Shown one piece after another: positions 1-11,035 of a stretch of 64,000 nucleotides of DNA. Below the pieces are notes generated by a model. The model had not been told where the DNA came from. It ran no database searches and saw only the letters and a program-made list of their open reading frames with translations. The first letter of the stretch is position 1. The number at the start of each line of letters is the position of its first letter. The stretch is taken from the NCBI GenBank assembly GCA_944470555.2, contig OX104130.1:53911491-53975490 (forward strand), given 5' to 3'. The translations under genes were made by a program, and so were the position numbers. The stretch is from Heterobilharzia americana (Eukaryota > Platyhelminthes > Trematoda > Strigeidida > Schistosomatidae).

Positions 1-39
1 AATGATTTTTATTATAACATATCTTGTTTGTAAATTAAT

Positions 40-735
40 TCGCCACTGAAGAGTAGGCAATTTCATACTGTCTAGTCCTGAGTGCTGACCGATGCGACCA
101 TAGAGCTAGGAGACTGGCCATTGTAGTCCACTTTGATAGGTTTAAATATCTTAGCTTGATGGCCACATTGAAAAATGACCAACGGAATTTGGTCAGCACT
201 CAACACAACAGCATGGAAGTGGTTGCTGTCTAGTTACCGATCAACATGCCTATACCGGTCCCACAAAAGCTCAGTCATGATCGGAATAAGGCAACTTTAA
301 CATCTCTGACTGCAACACTGAGTAACGTGGGTTTGAATTTCAAAGGGGACATTACTCCCCTTCAGTATGCAGATGCGCCTTGCTGACGAATGCCAACAAG
401 CACGAAACCTGGGTCCAAATCTTCTCCCCGATCACCTTCAACCAGGTAAAATCTATTCGAGTGCACCGTGATCGTGAGTCTGTTATGTTGGTGGCCGCAT
501 TCTAAAATAATCAGTTGAATTCGGTCAGCACTATTCAGTGACCAATCACTCTATCTAATTCAATCCTGTAAGAGGTCGGTCAAAGTCCAAATAGTTCAGT
601 AGTAATATCCCTGGCCATAGAACTCGATGAAGCCGGCTGCAAACTCTTAAGAGCTATCACTTTCCTTCAGATTACAGACATGTCTGCTAATTAGTGCCAA
701 CAAACACGAGACCTAAGACTTGTATTGATACTGGT
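40..735 (+). repeat. Tandem pair of ribozyme-bearing repeats (family II)
   Basis: Two consecutive units of a short interspersed repeat. Each has a promoter-like stretch resembling a tRNA B box (GTTTGAATTTC near 332), a spacer, then a hammerhead-like core (about 376-416 and 672-712, spacing close to 296 bp). The body of the unit (GGCCACATT, TTCGGTCAGCACT) recurs in both. The same family returns at 19.3, 48.4 and 62.8-63.3 kb. The second core is decayed (CTAATTA in place of CTGANGA, GAGA in place of GAAA). Family name is mine; I do not know a published one. Confidence 0.6.
376..416 (+). ncRNA. Hammerhead-like ribozyme motif, family II
   Basis: The core CTGACGA (383-389) is followed by a short stem II (ATGC / GCAC, with an A-C mismatch at the closing pair), GAAA (404-407), and an eight-base stem III element ACCTGGGT ending at the cleavage triplet GTC (413-415). 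Stem I pairing is weak (CTTG with CAAA, three pairs). The layout is that of a minimal type I hammerhead, but the weak stem I means activity is doubtful. Confidence 0.45.
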
Positions 736-862
736 TGATGAATGAAGATGAAATGAAAATTTCAGCCTCAGCTAGATTCAAACCAGTGACCAGCGGGTTT
801 CCGACCTGATGCGATACCAACTGAGCCGTGATATCCAACTGCTGGCCAAGTTTTCATTCCAT
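731..862 (-). repeat. tRNA-like SINE fragment (family T)
   Basis: On the minus strand a B-box-like GGTTTGAATCTAGC and a D-arm-like AGTTGGTATCGCATC surround a tRNA-like region, followed by GAAATTTTCATTTCATC. The same sequence recurs at 4.98, 11.9-12.3 and 23.9-24.36 kb. A decayed single copy. Confidence 0.55.
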
Positions 863-1302
863 CTTCAGCCAGCAATACAAGTCTAACAAACTACAGTTAT
901 CTCAAATAGGCAAACTGATGTTTAATTTTTTTTGATGAGTAGAACTTTCACATTTGAGAAAAATAAAACACAAAGTAAAATTATGTCATGTACAGTGAGA
1001 TGAAAATACCAATTATTACATAGTCAGCACTTACTATGCACAATAATTTATCTGAATCATCTGTGCTGAACATTAAAACACCATGTGAGTAATCGGTTCT
1101 TTGAGTCATCTGGTAAAAAAGAGAAGAAAAAGCCGAATTATCAGTAATTAAGTTCGCGGTAGAAGAAAAAGCTTTGAAGTACGAAAGAAATTTAATTTCT
1201 ACCTATAAATCACTTTTTTATATCAGCTAACCGTTATTATTTACCGCATTTTTACAATTATAGTATTTTATAGTTTGAACAGAATTTTACGTGATCAAGT
1301 TT
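863..1302. other. AT-rich stretch, nothing recognised
   Basis: No open frame, repeat family or structured RNA was recognised here. Confidence 0.5.
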
Positions 1303-1380
1303 TTCCTCGAGTGGAACCCAAATAGGAAACGACGAGTTGGGGGTCTGATGGTGAAATGGAGAAATCGTTTGAGAAGAAGT
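1303..1380 (+). mobile_element. Scrap of RTE-like LINE C-terminus
   Basis: The stretch CTCGAGTGGAACCC...GACGAGTTGGG matches the C-terminal coding region of the RTE-like LINE at 54858-54895 in this window (protein pattern EWNP.RKRRVG). Only about 75 bp survive. Confidence 0.55.
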
Positions 1381-2190
1381 GAATGGTAGATGATGGTAGC
1401 GAACTCTTCCTTCACAGCATTATCAAAACAAATGTCTGTGGTATGATATACTAGGCGTTTCACTTCTATTGGCGGGATACGACACTAAAATGGCACATGT
1501 TGGTTTTCTACGCATACCTTATAACAGAGTCCCATCTAACCATTTTGGCAACAGAATATTAATAAATAAGATAGTGTTCCTCTACTATTGTGAATATGAC
1601 TGCCAGATGAACACTACTACACTTATTAAGGACAATATTTTTTATCAATCTTAGTTATAATGACTACTAAGGTATGATACACATATCACTTCGTTCAGTC
1701 AGTCTTTTCTTAAAAAAAAATATTTTAATTCATGCTTAGTATAATTTCAAAGTATGCTGATCGGAAGGAAACAATTACAAAAGGGAGTAGAATAATTGTC
1801 ACTACTATATAAAGACACGTCTTAAACATTTTCAATTGGTGGGATATTTTATTATCTTTTATAAGTAAAAACACGTGAATTTTAGGTTATATTCCATTAA
1901 AATTCAATTTTAACCATTATAGCTTTTTACATTAAAACCTTCACTAGTAAATGTATTAGGTTAATGCATATTCAATTTATCTACAAATTTACTTATCTTA
2001 AATATTAGGCATATAAAACATTTATCATTTTGATTTCATGTTGATGGATTTAGAATACAGAAATGTAATGCTAAAGTAAAGTCATTAGTAGTGACTGGCT
2101 TGTTATTAACTTGTAACATACAATAGTTGTTACTATTTATTGACATACTTGTTATTCTCCTTTGTTTGTTGGATAGAATTAATTGACATC
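1381..2190. other. AT-rich stretch with one chance-length ORF
   Basis: A 61-codon frame (1469-1654, plus strand) lies here but shows no motif I recognise and no convincing splice sites. The remainder is AT-rich filler. Confidence 0.4.
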
Positions 2191-2191
2191 T

Positions 2192-2250
2192 ATTGGCGCT
2201 TCCTGGATTCTTCTGCTAGCCACAACCAACCAATTTATCATAATACAACA
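2192..2250 (+). repeat. 3' piece of S-alpha hammerhead repeat
   Basis: CCTGGATTCTTCTGCTAGCC matches the sequence just downstream of the ribozyme cleavage site in the S-alpha copies at 34.86 and 36.81 kb. The upstream part is absent, so the copy is truncated close to the ribozyme cleavage site. Confidence 0.55.
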
Positions 2251-2339
2251 GTTCTATTGTCAATGAAGTCACAATGTGTCAATAGTTTCAGTAACCATTT
2301 TATATTGAAACTAAGCGAATGTATAAACTATGAACAAAT

Positions 2340-2885
2340 AAGCAATGATATTCATCATGGACTGATATCACTTGGAGAACCACTGGAAACCTGGGAGCGC
2401 TGGACATTTGTTTCATTTAGTACGGGACTACTCAACACTGCACAATCATGAACTCGCCAGGGATCGAACGCAGGACCTGAAATCAATACAATAATCCCAC
2501 AAACCTACATATTGAGTTACTATCTAACACCTCTTAGAGATTTGCTTCGAGATGAAATTCTTGAAGTTTGAATGAGAAGTCATGACCGATGTGATCAACC
2601 AAGTCGGGTGTGAGGACAGCTACTCAATGACGGCATTTTGTGGGCGTCACTCTGTATCATGAAATGACAGAAGGACATGTAAACTATTAGACTCACACCC
2701 GCTGGCTCAATGGTAATGTGCTAGTGGCAAAACCTGAAGGCCCTAGCTTCTATCATTGGCGATGAGTCCCATACTACGACGAAGCGGCTATCTAGTACTG
2801 CCAGTTTTTCAGTAGTTCTCCAACTAATGTCAGTCCGTGGTGAGTAGCAACCTGAAATTAATAAATAAATTCACACAAGACTCTA
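2340..2885. repeat. Inverted pair of hammerhead family-III repeats
   Basis: A truncated minus-strand copy (about 2340-2485) is followed by a fuller plus-strand copy (about 2555-2885). Both carry the relic of the CTGAGGA/GAAA core (GAAAC kept on the minus copy; GAAG on the plus copy). The plus copy retains the terminal sequence AACTAATGTCAGTCCGTG. Neither ribozyme looks intact. Confidence 0.6.
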
Positions 2886-3344
2886 AAGTGGAAGTATTTT
2901 TTGCAAAGAATTTCATTCAGTACACATAGAAGCTGTGTATGCGTCTGAAGATACATGTAAACCCTGTTTATCGGATAAAAGAAGCAATTACACTACATGT
3001 GAGTGACTAAGGACTCCATGGAACATCTGCTTGAGGCCGATTACACGCGAACATAGAATGTGACTTGTCTGTTTAATTCAACTCTTATTAAAACTAAAGA
3101 GTGATACTCATTAAATTTGTCAATACGAAGTAAGAAACAAGGTCAAAATTATGAAAATGAAAATATGCTAACGGCAGATGAATAAATCATAAAGAAAGTT
3201 AATAAATACATAAATGTCACTTATTTCAAAATAAATTTTAACCTTGTACAACTTTTTAAAAACTATCTTAATCTATCTTTTATGCTTCTTTCGCTTCTAT
3301 TAACATGATTCTGTAATGGGCGTTGCTGATAAGAATGGATATAA

Positions 3345-3535
3345 GTAGTATATGTTGAGAGGATGGCAGAAATCATAGGGAATTACGAGCAATGGGTAAG
3401 GATTCTGGTAAGAGAAACCCAAAAGACAAGATAGGTGCATGAAGAGCAAATCAAGAAAGCAGCAGAAGAGGAATTGAAGCGTATTTTGCAAGTGATGATT
3501 TTAGTGCAAGGTATACCATATTTAATGTCCCACTT
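3345..3535 (+). pseudogene. Coding-like fragment, unrecognised, one internal stop
   Basis: One plus-strand frame reads as charged, helix-like protein: NYEQWVRILVRETQK, then a single TAG, then EEQIKKAAEEELKRILQ. The bias toward E, K, Q and R is unlike the surrounding AT-rich noise. It ends near a possible splice donor (CAAG|GTATAC, about 3510). It could be an exon with a real stop, a retroelement gag-like relic or a processed pseudogene. I do not recognise the family. Confidence 0.35.
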
Positions 3536-4009
3536 CTTGACAGTGGATTTTCCTTCCATGGTACCAGTCTTCTCACTTCTCTAAATTCTTGTAGCAAGAC
3601 ATTTAAAAGTTATATAATGAATACTTGAACCATGAACTTTTATCTTTTCTATGAAGGAATGAACTTAAACATACTGGAAGTGATATTCATTTATTCTGTC
3701 TGGATATTTTGTAGCTAATGAATTCATGACATACCAGTGGCATTTTCGTATTTTCTACAGAAAGGAGTCAACGAGATACTTTAAGAAAATAACACTGTCG
3801 CAATATTTCCAAAATCTTAGTAAACCAATTCACTGTCGATCGGCACCAAAAATACGCGTTATGATTTTAGAAGGAAGTTTTATATGTAATCATACTTAGA
3901 AACGGTTTTTATACATACTACATACATAGAGTTTTTAACCTATAATTTTAATGCTTTGATTACTGATAAACCACAGTGTAAGAAATATGAATTGTTGAAT
4001 GCTTTTTAT

Positions 4010-4215
4010 GTTTTGCCTGAAGTGTACAACAGTAGATGCCAGTTGCACATGTAATTGTCTGAAGTAGTCTCATGAAGGTGTAGGGAGATGTAGAGTACCT
4101 GGCTGGGATTCTTGAGACTGTAGGAATCAGTAGTTGAAGACTCTTGGTTAAATAACTGAAAATTGGTCACAGTGGGACAGATGTACTCACTCCCTGACAT
4201 CTTTTAAAGCTTGAA
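4010..4215 (+). mobile_element. 3' end of second LINE (LINE-2) coding region
   Basis: In frame, with stops, the plus strand reads VGRCRVPGWDS, then DCRNQ, LKTLG and DRCTHSLTS. This is the same C-terminal pattern seen on the minus strand at 48.7-49.1 kb and in the fragment at 33.9-34.26 kb. The open frame on the opposite strand is a shadow. Confidence 0.5.
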
Positions 4216-4980
4216 TAGTTGCACTAATTGTTATCTTCAAATTGTTTATTTCCTCATACAACTTTGTGTAATTTGATATCAATCTTTTCTATCCACTTGT
4301 TCTTTGCATATTTCTGTGGATTGTAGCAACCTGAACCAATGCACTTGTATGCGAGGTTCTACTTTTTGTCTGTCTTTCTACCTAAGAAGACTTAAATAGC
4401 TAGTTTTCAATCTTTGAGGTGATTGATAAGGTGTACAAAAGAATGATCCTTTCTCACTATGTCAGTTAGCTTACATCTACTCTTATTCTGAACAAAATTT
4501 TCCATGCACGGATAGTCATCAGTAGGTAACTGATGTAGCCACCTGGTTCTTATTCTTCAGCGCTGATTGAACGTAATCTATTACTTAGGGAGCAAATGGC
4601 AATTATAGACATCTAGACCACAGGTGCTACGACACTGAGAAGCTGAACGCCAAGTCTGATTGAATCATTATAAAAATGTGTTTTGATAAAATACAAAGTG
4701 TATTTTTATAACCAAACAGCAACATCGGTTACTCTTTGATAACTGACTGATATGCCTAAACTAGTCCTAGAAAAGGCCAGTTATGGCATGAAAAAGCTTA
4801 AAGGAAAGGTCTCTAACTTCACCATTCAGTAAGGCAAGTTTGAATAATCGACGGAATGTCAGTTACTAAAAAAACGTCTTACTAGTGACAGCGAACAAGG
4901 GGAAAATCCAGGCCAAACACTTCCTACTAAATGACTCTCACTTAGTCAATCTAGAGTTATCAGTTTGAATATCGGAGAAA
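4216..4980. other. No gene recognised
   Basis: AT-rich. A short segment near 4600-4680 (GAACGCCAAGTCTG) resembles one near 13985-14010 (GAGCGCCAAGTCAGG), so a further unnamed repeat may be present. Nothing else is supported. Confidence 0.4.
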
Positions 4981-4982
4981 AT

Positions 4983-5090
4983 CATGGTTTGGCAGATCTG
5001 TGTGATGATTGAAGGTGAAATGAAATTTTGGGTTGCGGCAGGATTCGAACCAGAGGCCACCGGATTTCTAACTGAGGTAAGAGACACGCA
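4983..5090 (-). repeat. tRNA-like SINE fragment (family T)
   Basis: The minus strand carries GGTTCGAATCCTGCCGCAAC, a good Pol III B-box match, followed by AAATTTCATTTCACCTTC, as in the tandem copies at 12.2 and 24.3 kb. The 5' part of the tRNA-like region is degraded. Confidence 0.6.
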
Positions 5091-5898
5091 GTTCATCAAA
5101 AGTTTATTGATAAGTGTGAATGGTATCTTCAATATTCCACTTACACTTAAACTTTACAGCGAAAATATTTTTAAAAAAAAGCTAGATAATGAGACATATT
5201 ATTAGGAAAATGATCTAAGTAGTATCTGCATATCCACAATACTTCTAAACATAAGTTAGACTGTGAAACAGAAAAATCAGTTTTATTTTGCATCCTTTTA
5301 TTCTTTTAAGAAAGTATAATTTGTCGGATCACCAGTCGGTTATTTATCGGCATTATTTGACCTACTTTACTAGTTTTGCCTTATATCTCCGCTTTCTTGT
5401 TTTAATTTCTTTCTTTATTATGCTTTTATTGTTAGTTGACGTATGTTTTAATTGAAGAGAAACAAATTAGCAAAAAAATTTATTCCCTAGATCCCCACTT
5501 CCATCCAAGCACTATGAGATTTAAGCTATAAGCATGAAAGAATATCCACCATCTATGCGTAATAAAATCATCTTCCATAAAGCTGAATGGTAATTCACAG
5601 CTTATACATATCGGATAAGTAAAGTGTGACAATAACATTGTTTCCGAAATAGAATAGAAAATGAAGAGTATTAATAAACCATTTAAGGACGATGCGATTA
5701 GCCGAAAAAAGGAAAAAGAAAAGAACATTTTTATTCTCATTCTTCCACAATAATATATACAAATAACAAATAAGTAGTTTAGCATCCAAAGGATACAAGC
5801 CAAAACGTATTCATACAGTTTCTTCGAAAGAAATGAGCGAAAATGCGAAAAATGAGATAAGCTGAAGGGAGCTGTAGAGAATGAGGACGAAGATCATT
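5091..5898. other. AT-rich stretch without recognised genes
   Basis: Two overlapping minus-strand frames (107 and 67 codons, 5480-5803) are hydrophobic and F/I/Y-rich. This is what antisense AT-rich DNA gives, and no motif or splice structure supports them. Confidence 0.4.
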
Positions 5899-5995
5899 TG
5901 CCCTTTGGCTTCCTAGTACAACATAGGAATAAGGTAGCACGTCACCATTTCACTCTATACTCGACAGTCTTTTCAACCTGGCTACACCACTGGGA
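5899..5995 (-). mobile_element. RTE-like LINE 3' terminal scrap
   Basis: The sequence between CTTCCTAGTACAACATAGG and TTCAACCTGGCTACACCACT matches the extreme C-terminus of the RTE-like LINE (compare 7615-7690 and 60487-60560). It shares TTCACTCTATACTCGACAGT with the 7.6-kb copy, so the two are close relatives. Confidence 0.6.
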
Positions 5996-6524
5996 TCTGA
6001 CAACAGCATCGTTTTTATTATTTATTGACACTTTCAACTTCCACTTCATTATTATACGGGATTAAAATCTTCAGTCTTCGTTGGAAGATTATCTTCTCTA
6101 TGGAAGTCATGATACTGCTTCAAGATCCATTACGTATCTTGCTGGCTGGCGCTGAAATTCAAGACGAACATTTTATCACATTTTGGAATCGTCAGCTAAA
6201 TGTACCAACTGCCAAGAGGTAGATCTACTAACTTTGTAGATAACCCCCTAGCCTTTGAATCTATGGGTTCTCAGTCCGATTCTCAGTGGAGATATCATCA
6301 CCAGCTGAAGTGAATGTACATTTAGCTGAGGAGACACCAATAAAGGAGAAGATATGTCCTGGAATCCTTTGCGAACCAACACAAAACAAATACTTCGTAG
6401 TATTACTCAGTCTCGTCATATTCACTTAAGTTTAAAAATCATGCAAATAAATGATTTGGCTTTGAATAGAAAAAAAACTCAATTTGTTATAATTTTTCAC
6501 TTGAAGAACTGAAGCCATATTGGT
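5996..6524. other. No gene recognised
   Basis: A 65-codon plus-strand frame (6025-6222) has no recognisable motif. No repeat family was identified. Confidence 0.35.
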
Positions 6525-6975
6525 TTCAGGTTGGAATCTATCATGGATTGACATCAATTTGACATCAGACTGAATAAACCTACGGCACATCGATGACCAG
6601 CTTCGAGAGGTGATTCTTGAAGTTCTAATGAGAAGTTGTGACCAGTGGAATCAATCCAGTCGAATATGAGGACAGTTAATTAACGATGATATTGGATGTA
6701 GGTCAAGCTATATCATGAACTAGCAGAAGTAGAAAATTTGGAACAATAGATTTCAACCCACTGGCTCAATGGTAACGTGCTGACCACAGAATGCAAAACT
6801 CTTGGGTTCGATCGGTGGTGGGTCAGGGTCATGGATGCGCACTGCTGATGAATCCCACACAGGGACGAAACAGCTGTCCAGTGCTTCCAGCTTTCCAATA
6901 TTCCTTCAGCTGATATCACTCTATGATGAATTCCTACTTAAAATCAATTAATAAGTCTCTACAAACCTCCAGATA
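6525..6975 (+). repeat. Hammerhead family-III repeat, near full length
   Basis: A plus-strand unit with the family's 5' region (GAGAGGTGATTCTTGAAG near 6605), a B-box-like GGGTTCGATCG near 6804, a ribozyme core at 6835-6890 and a tail (CTGATATCACTCTATGATGAA ... AATCAATTAATAAG). The tail of a preceding unit (6525-6590) abuts it, which suggests a tandem arrangement. Confidence 0.65.
6835..6890 (+). ncRNA. Type I hammerhead ribozyme, family III, well preserved
   Basis: Stem I GCACTG pairs perfectly with CAGTGC (6879-6884). The core CTGATGA lies at 6845-6851, stem II is TCCC/GGGA with an A-C closing mismatch, GAAA lies at 6867-6870, and stem III is the palindrome ACAGCTGT. Cleavage is expected after C6878 (GTC). 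All invariant core bases are present. Short palindromic stem III elements of this kind usually work best as dimers in tandem transcripts. Confidence 0.7.
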
Positions 6976-7607
6976 GAATATATCAGTTTCAGCTTTACAA
7001 TTGACGCATACAATTTTTAGATACACTAAACAAAAATCTCATTATTAGAAACAATACATATTCATGTCTAAAATACTTATGAAAAGATTAAAGTCATAAC
7101 TAGTCAGAGTTTTATTTTACTTCTGTGATAATACAGCATGGAAATGACTTGTAAAATTCAGTGTTAACCTTTAAAAATATCACGTTATGAAACAAACAGT
7201 TCAATTTGTTATTTGTTGACACTTTGAAGTTTATAATTAATATACGGTATATCACGTATAACGAGAACATCACTTTCTTTCTAAAATCTAGTCCAACACA
7301 GATAAACTTTATCTATTTTGTAGTTATCTTTACAATTCATCAAATTATCATAAAATGAATATTGAAACTCATTACGGATATGGTAGTATCATTCTTTTTG
7401 ACATTGAACATGTTTGCAGTTGAATTCGTCTACTAGTTATCACTATATTTAAACAAATATAAAATTTTAGGCTGGTTAAGGCACTGCCTCGGAAATGTAG
7501 TAAAAATTTAAATCAACAACACCCTGTATTTCGATGTGTAACATTCGAAATTAAATTCACTTGAATACATTATTCTTCATTTTTATGATCATTACATACA
7601 GATTCAG
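6976..7607. other. AT-rich stretch, nothing recognised
   Basis: No convincing coding or repeat signal was found. Confidence 0.45.
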
Positions 7608-8795
7608 TTTGTAGTGGGACACAGGGATTCAGTAGCACATCACCATTTCACTCTATACTCGACAGTATTTTCAACCTGGCTACACCACTGCCCACAAACT
7701 TTCATTTCTCCCTCACACCATCTCTTCCATGTCACCCTCTCCTCGGACACCCAACTCGTCGTTTCCCATTCACGTTCCACTGGACCACCCAGCCTGGCCT
7801 AGCCTGATGCGTCATGTCTACAATCGGTCCTCTCAGTGTGCATCCAATCCAGTCGATCTCCATTTCCTTTTGCAGATTTGTTCGGCAATAGCCTCTTCGT
7901 CGGTTCGTTGCCAGTCAGTCAGCCAGCCTATCCGCCAGCCAGCCAGCCAGCCAGCCAGCAAGAGTTTCTTGTTGCTTATGCTTACTATTCTGGCCGTCTG
8001 ATCTCATCTCATCTGATCTTCAGTATGAAGTGAGTCAGTGTAGACGGCAGCTGTTGATGTGATGTATGTCTGTGGTTTGTTGGAAATGCTTTTTGTGACG
8101 CGCCAAGACTGTCAACCATCACATGGAAGCACTGACTTGACGTTGGTGTTGAAAATCAGGATGTTGTTCACGCTTTATGCTGAGTGAAGTGGAGTGGAGT
8201 GAAGTGAAGTACAGTAGATCTCCACACTGATTTGAGATTCATGAAGGAATGCTTGTGTTGCTGTCATTCGGATCCTGGTTGCGACGTGATGATGTGTGCC
8301 GCAGCCGCAGACGCCGCCTGTAGGTGGAAGGATGCTGCCTAGGTAAGTAAGTAGTGGGGATAGGTAGGTAGATAGGTCTGTAGGTAGGAGAAGGAGACCA
8401 CTTCGTTTAGATTCCTCCCCGTCATGGTGATTGATGATTGTTGTTGATGCTGTTGTTGGTTGGGTATCTTCATCACCTCCGTTTTATCTACCTTCACTTG
8501 AAGGAAGTCCCATCTCCCTTTGCTGCCTCACCTCACCTCGCCTTGCCTCGCCTCGCCTCCGCTCTTCTGTCAACTTGTTATCTCTCGTCTGTAGATCTTC
8601 GTGTTCGTGCGACATAAATCACCATCGTTGGTGAAATCCAAATCTTCTTCTGGGCTCTTCTCCTCAGTCGAACAGCTTATGCCCATCTTCTCACAGCTGC
8701 TCACAGTTGTCTGCCACATGATCCAGTCCAGTCGACCGCAATCACGATGGTTATTATCTCTGATAGTACAGAGGTTTGTGTTACTCAGTCCATGA
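7608..8795 (-). mobile_element. RTE-like LINE, 3' half (RT thumb to C-terminus)
   Basis: Read on the minus strand, the segment runs from the end of the RT domain near 8760, through the QQQQ-like/KYLGS region at about 8400-8450, to the C-terminal basic region near 7650 (pattern RKRRVG). It is full of stops and frameshifts. A (CCAG)n microsatellite (about 7918-7962) and a CCTCACCTCG-type expansion (about 8525-8562) have grown inside former coding sequence. The 5'-truncated end at 8788-8797 abuts a family-III tail (CAGTCCATGATGAATACC). It closely matches the fragment at 14.7-15.09 kb. Confidence 0.65.
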
Positions 8796-9409
8796 TGAAT
8801 ACCACCTTAATATTCAACTTTTCAGCATTAAAGAGAAATTATTCAAGTGGATTTTGAAATAGTTTCCATTATAATGAAATTTGTGACGTCTAATTGGCGT
8901 TGACAGGACTTTAAATTACTTACCTAAATATATACTATAAGTTAAAGACTTATTCTGCTGGAATTCATAACAAACAGCTTACTAAATTTGAAAAACTGGA
9001 AAATAAATAAAATGGAGCAGATAAAAATGAATCATGAAAATTATAACCTTTCTTGAATCCACAAGTTTTGAAATGGTAACTTTTATATTGTACACAATCG
9101 ATTCAGGTTATCATAGTTCAAGTTGAATCAAAAGTGAAATTATATTTAACAAGTTACCTGCTGAAGTAGGTCATGAGAAAGTTTGACTAAGTCGAAACAT
9201 GTTTGCTCTAAAATTATAATAAACAAGAAAGAAAAAATACCAAAAGATACTTCAATTTATCATCTTTTATTTAATACACCAAACTATACATCAAAAGCAA
9301 TTCATGTTTGTCGAAAAAAAATATCGACACAAATAGCAATGAGAATATTTATGGACTTGACATTATACGGTTACTTAAATCATCCCATTTTTATTGATTA
9401 TTTGATTTA
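8796..9409. other. AT-rich stretch, no recognised gene
   Basis: A 96-codon plus-strand frame (9183-9473) overlaps the Penelope-like terminal sequence and has no motif. Near 9165-9215 there is a possible but broken hammerhead-like arrangement, discussed under rejected items. Confidence 0.35.
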
Positions 9410-10107
9410 TCATACAGTGGAGGAGCAGTATTGTTTACTGGATTACTTTTTGGATATATGTTACTGTCCATAGTCATATCAAGATAACTACACAACTCTG
9501 AGATATCCTTTATAAAATCCTAATTTCCCCGTCTGTTTATAAGATGGTTAGTAAGATTTTCCGTATATCCGGAACAGGTACTGAGTCATTTCTGTGGCTG
9601 CATGTATTGGGTGTTGATTCGATTAGAACATTTGACTAAATTCCTATGTTCGACCATTTTAACTGACCCCGATCGGCTAGTTTGACCTATGTACTTGACC
9701 TGACTCACAGTCATTACATGGAATTTGATAGATTAGATTATTTTGTTCAATTGGTTCTATCGGATCTTAAGCCGACAAAGTTGATCTCAGAATGAGTTTG
9801 TAGGTTTCAGAATGCCACCCTAATTCCAGCTCCGTTGAGGATTCTACATAAAGTTTCTGAGGTACCCTCCTTGTACGATAACACAATGGAGGCTGTCAAT
9901 TCCTTTCTACTTGTGTCATCGTTATTATTCGTACTAGTGTTACTGTCATTTTTTCGTTTCTCGTGTGTTCGTACAAATTTCTTGATAAGCTGCGAAGGAT
10001 AATTATTAACTATTAGTGCTTCTTTTAACTGTTTCAATGCCTTGTTTAGGTTTTTCTTCCAAATAGTGAATTTCCTAGCTCTTTTACTTAAACATCTGAT
10101 TAAACCC
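9410..10107 (-). mobile_element. Penelope-like element fragment, left arm of inverted pair
   Basis: On the minus strand the protein pattern is NNYPSQLIKKFVRTHEKRK, then IVLSYKEGTSETLCRIL, then GIRVAF and CNDCESDQV. This is the connector between reverse transcriptase and GIY-YIG endonuclease seen in Penelope-like elements (pattern YxxGxSE..RIL..GIRV.F.P.N.LR). About 150 bp of the endonuclease core is missing relative to the right arm. The tract 9811-10049 is identical to the right arm (10345-10583) except for one base, while the flanks are visibly diverged. Confidence 0.7.
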
Positions 10108-10282
10108 ACCTTAACTGTCATTGGATGAGATGACCTAAAGTCTAGGTGGAAAATGAACAAAGAGAATTAGATACTTTGGATTTCAGAGTAAAGCAAAGGA
10201 CAAAAGGATACTACCGTCTACAGGAAACCGACACATTCTAACAGGTGTTCAGACTTCAGGGTATCTCAATCAATATCACTTA
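10108..10282. other. Spacer between inverted Penelope-like arms
   Basis: About 175 bp with no recognised feature. It would be the loop if the flanking arms paired as a long hairpin. Confidence 0.5.
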
Positions 10283-11035
10283 AGGTGGGTTTAGTCAGAT
10301 ATTTAAGTAACTGAGCCAGAAATCTGACTAGTCGGTGCAAGGGACTAAACAAGGCATTGAAACAGTTAAAAGAAGCACTAATAGTTAATAATTATCCTTC
10401 GCAGCTTATCAAGAAATTTGTACGAACACACGAGAAACGAAAAAATGACAGTAACACTAGTACGAATAATAACGATGACACAAGTAGAAAGGAATTGACA
10501 GCCTCCATTGTGTTATCGTACAAGGAGGGTACCTCAGAAACTTTATGTAGAATCCTCAACAGAGCTGGAATTAGGGTGGCATTTAAACCTTCAAACTCAC
10601 TCAGAGATAAACTTTGTCGGCTAGCCTAAGGATTCCATAGAACCAATTAAGCAAAACAATCTAATCTATCAAATTCCATGTAATGACTGTGAGTCAGATC
10701 AAGTACACAGGTCAAACTAGCCGATCGGGGTCAGTTAGAATGGTCGAACATAGGAATTTAGCTAACTACAGAATAATAGACCTAAATAAGATGAATAATC
10801 TAGAAAAAAGTTGGCTATTGCAGTGCATGCATTAACACACAACCACACAATAGGGTGGGATAAAGCCATTGTACTTAAGTCCAATATAATGATGTGGAGA
10901 GAGAGAGAGAGAGTGTTGATTGCTGAATCCTTTTCCATCGAATCAACACGCAACACATGTAATAGAAATGACGCAACACCTATACCAGAGATATGGAAAA
11001 TTTTGCTACAAGTAAAAACAACTTATATAAAGTGA
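10283..11035 (+). mobile_element. Penelope-like element fragment with GIY-YIG remnant, right arm
   Basis: The 3' part of a Penelope-like element. The connector (10357-10629: KEGTSETLCRIL, GIRVAFKPSNSLRDKL) is followed in other frames by the endonuclease remnant: PCNDCESDQ, then AVHALTHNHTIGWDKA (10826-10873) and ATPIPEIWKILLQ. The HA..HNH-I-W motif is typical of the C-terminal half of the Penelope GIY-YIG domain. Frames are broken at 10629 and after 10680, so it is not functional. A (GA)n microsatellite at 10897-10914 lies inside the domain. The next Penelope fragment, from another lineage, is at 12.9 kb. Confidence 0.7.

Noticed and set aside
1305..1330. Independent restriction-like CTCGAGTGGAACCC motif
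   Set aside because: It belongs to the conserved RTE C-terminal coding sequence seen at 54.86 and 60.65 kb.
8925..8992. Minus-strand exon with excellent acceptor (TTATTTATTTTCCAG) and donor GTAAGT
   Set aside because: All three frames contain stops, so it cannot be an internal coding exon. It could only be a noncoding exon, for which there is no support.
9160..9215. Possible Penelope-type hammerhead (CTGAAGTAGG...GACTAAGTCGAAAC) upstream of the Penelope fragment
   Set aside because: A GAC-TAA-GTC hairpin followed by GAAAC is present, but the CTGANGA core is not at the right distance and stem I cannot be drawn. Too weak to call without a covariance model.
9807..10629. Mirror-image ORFs of 117 and 90 codons as two host genes
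   Set aside because: They are the two arms of an inverted Penelope-like duplication with broken continuation, not host genes.
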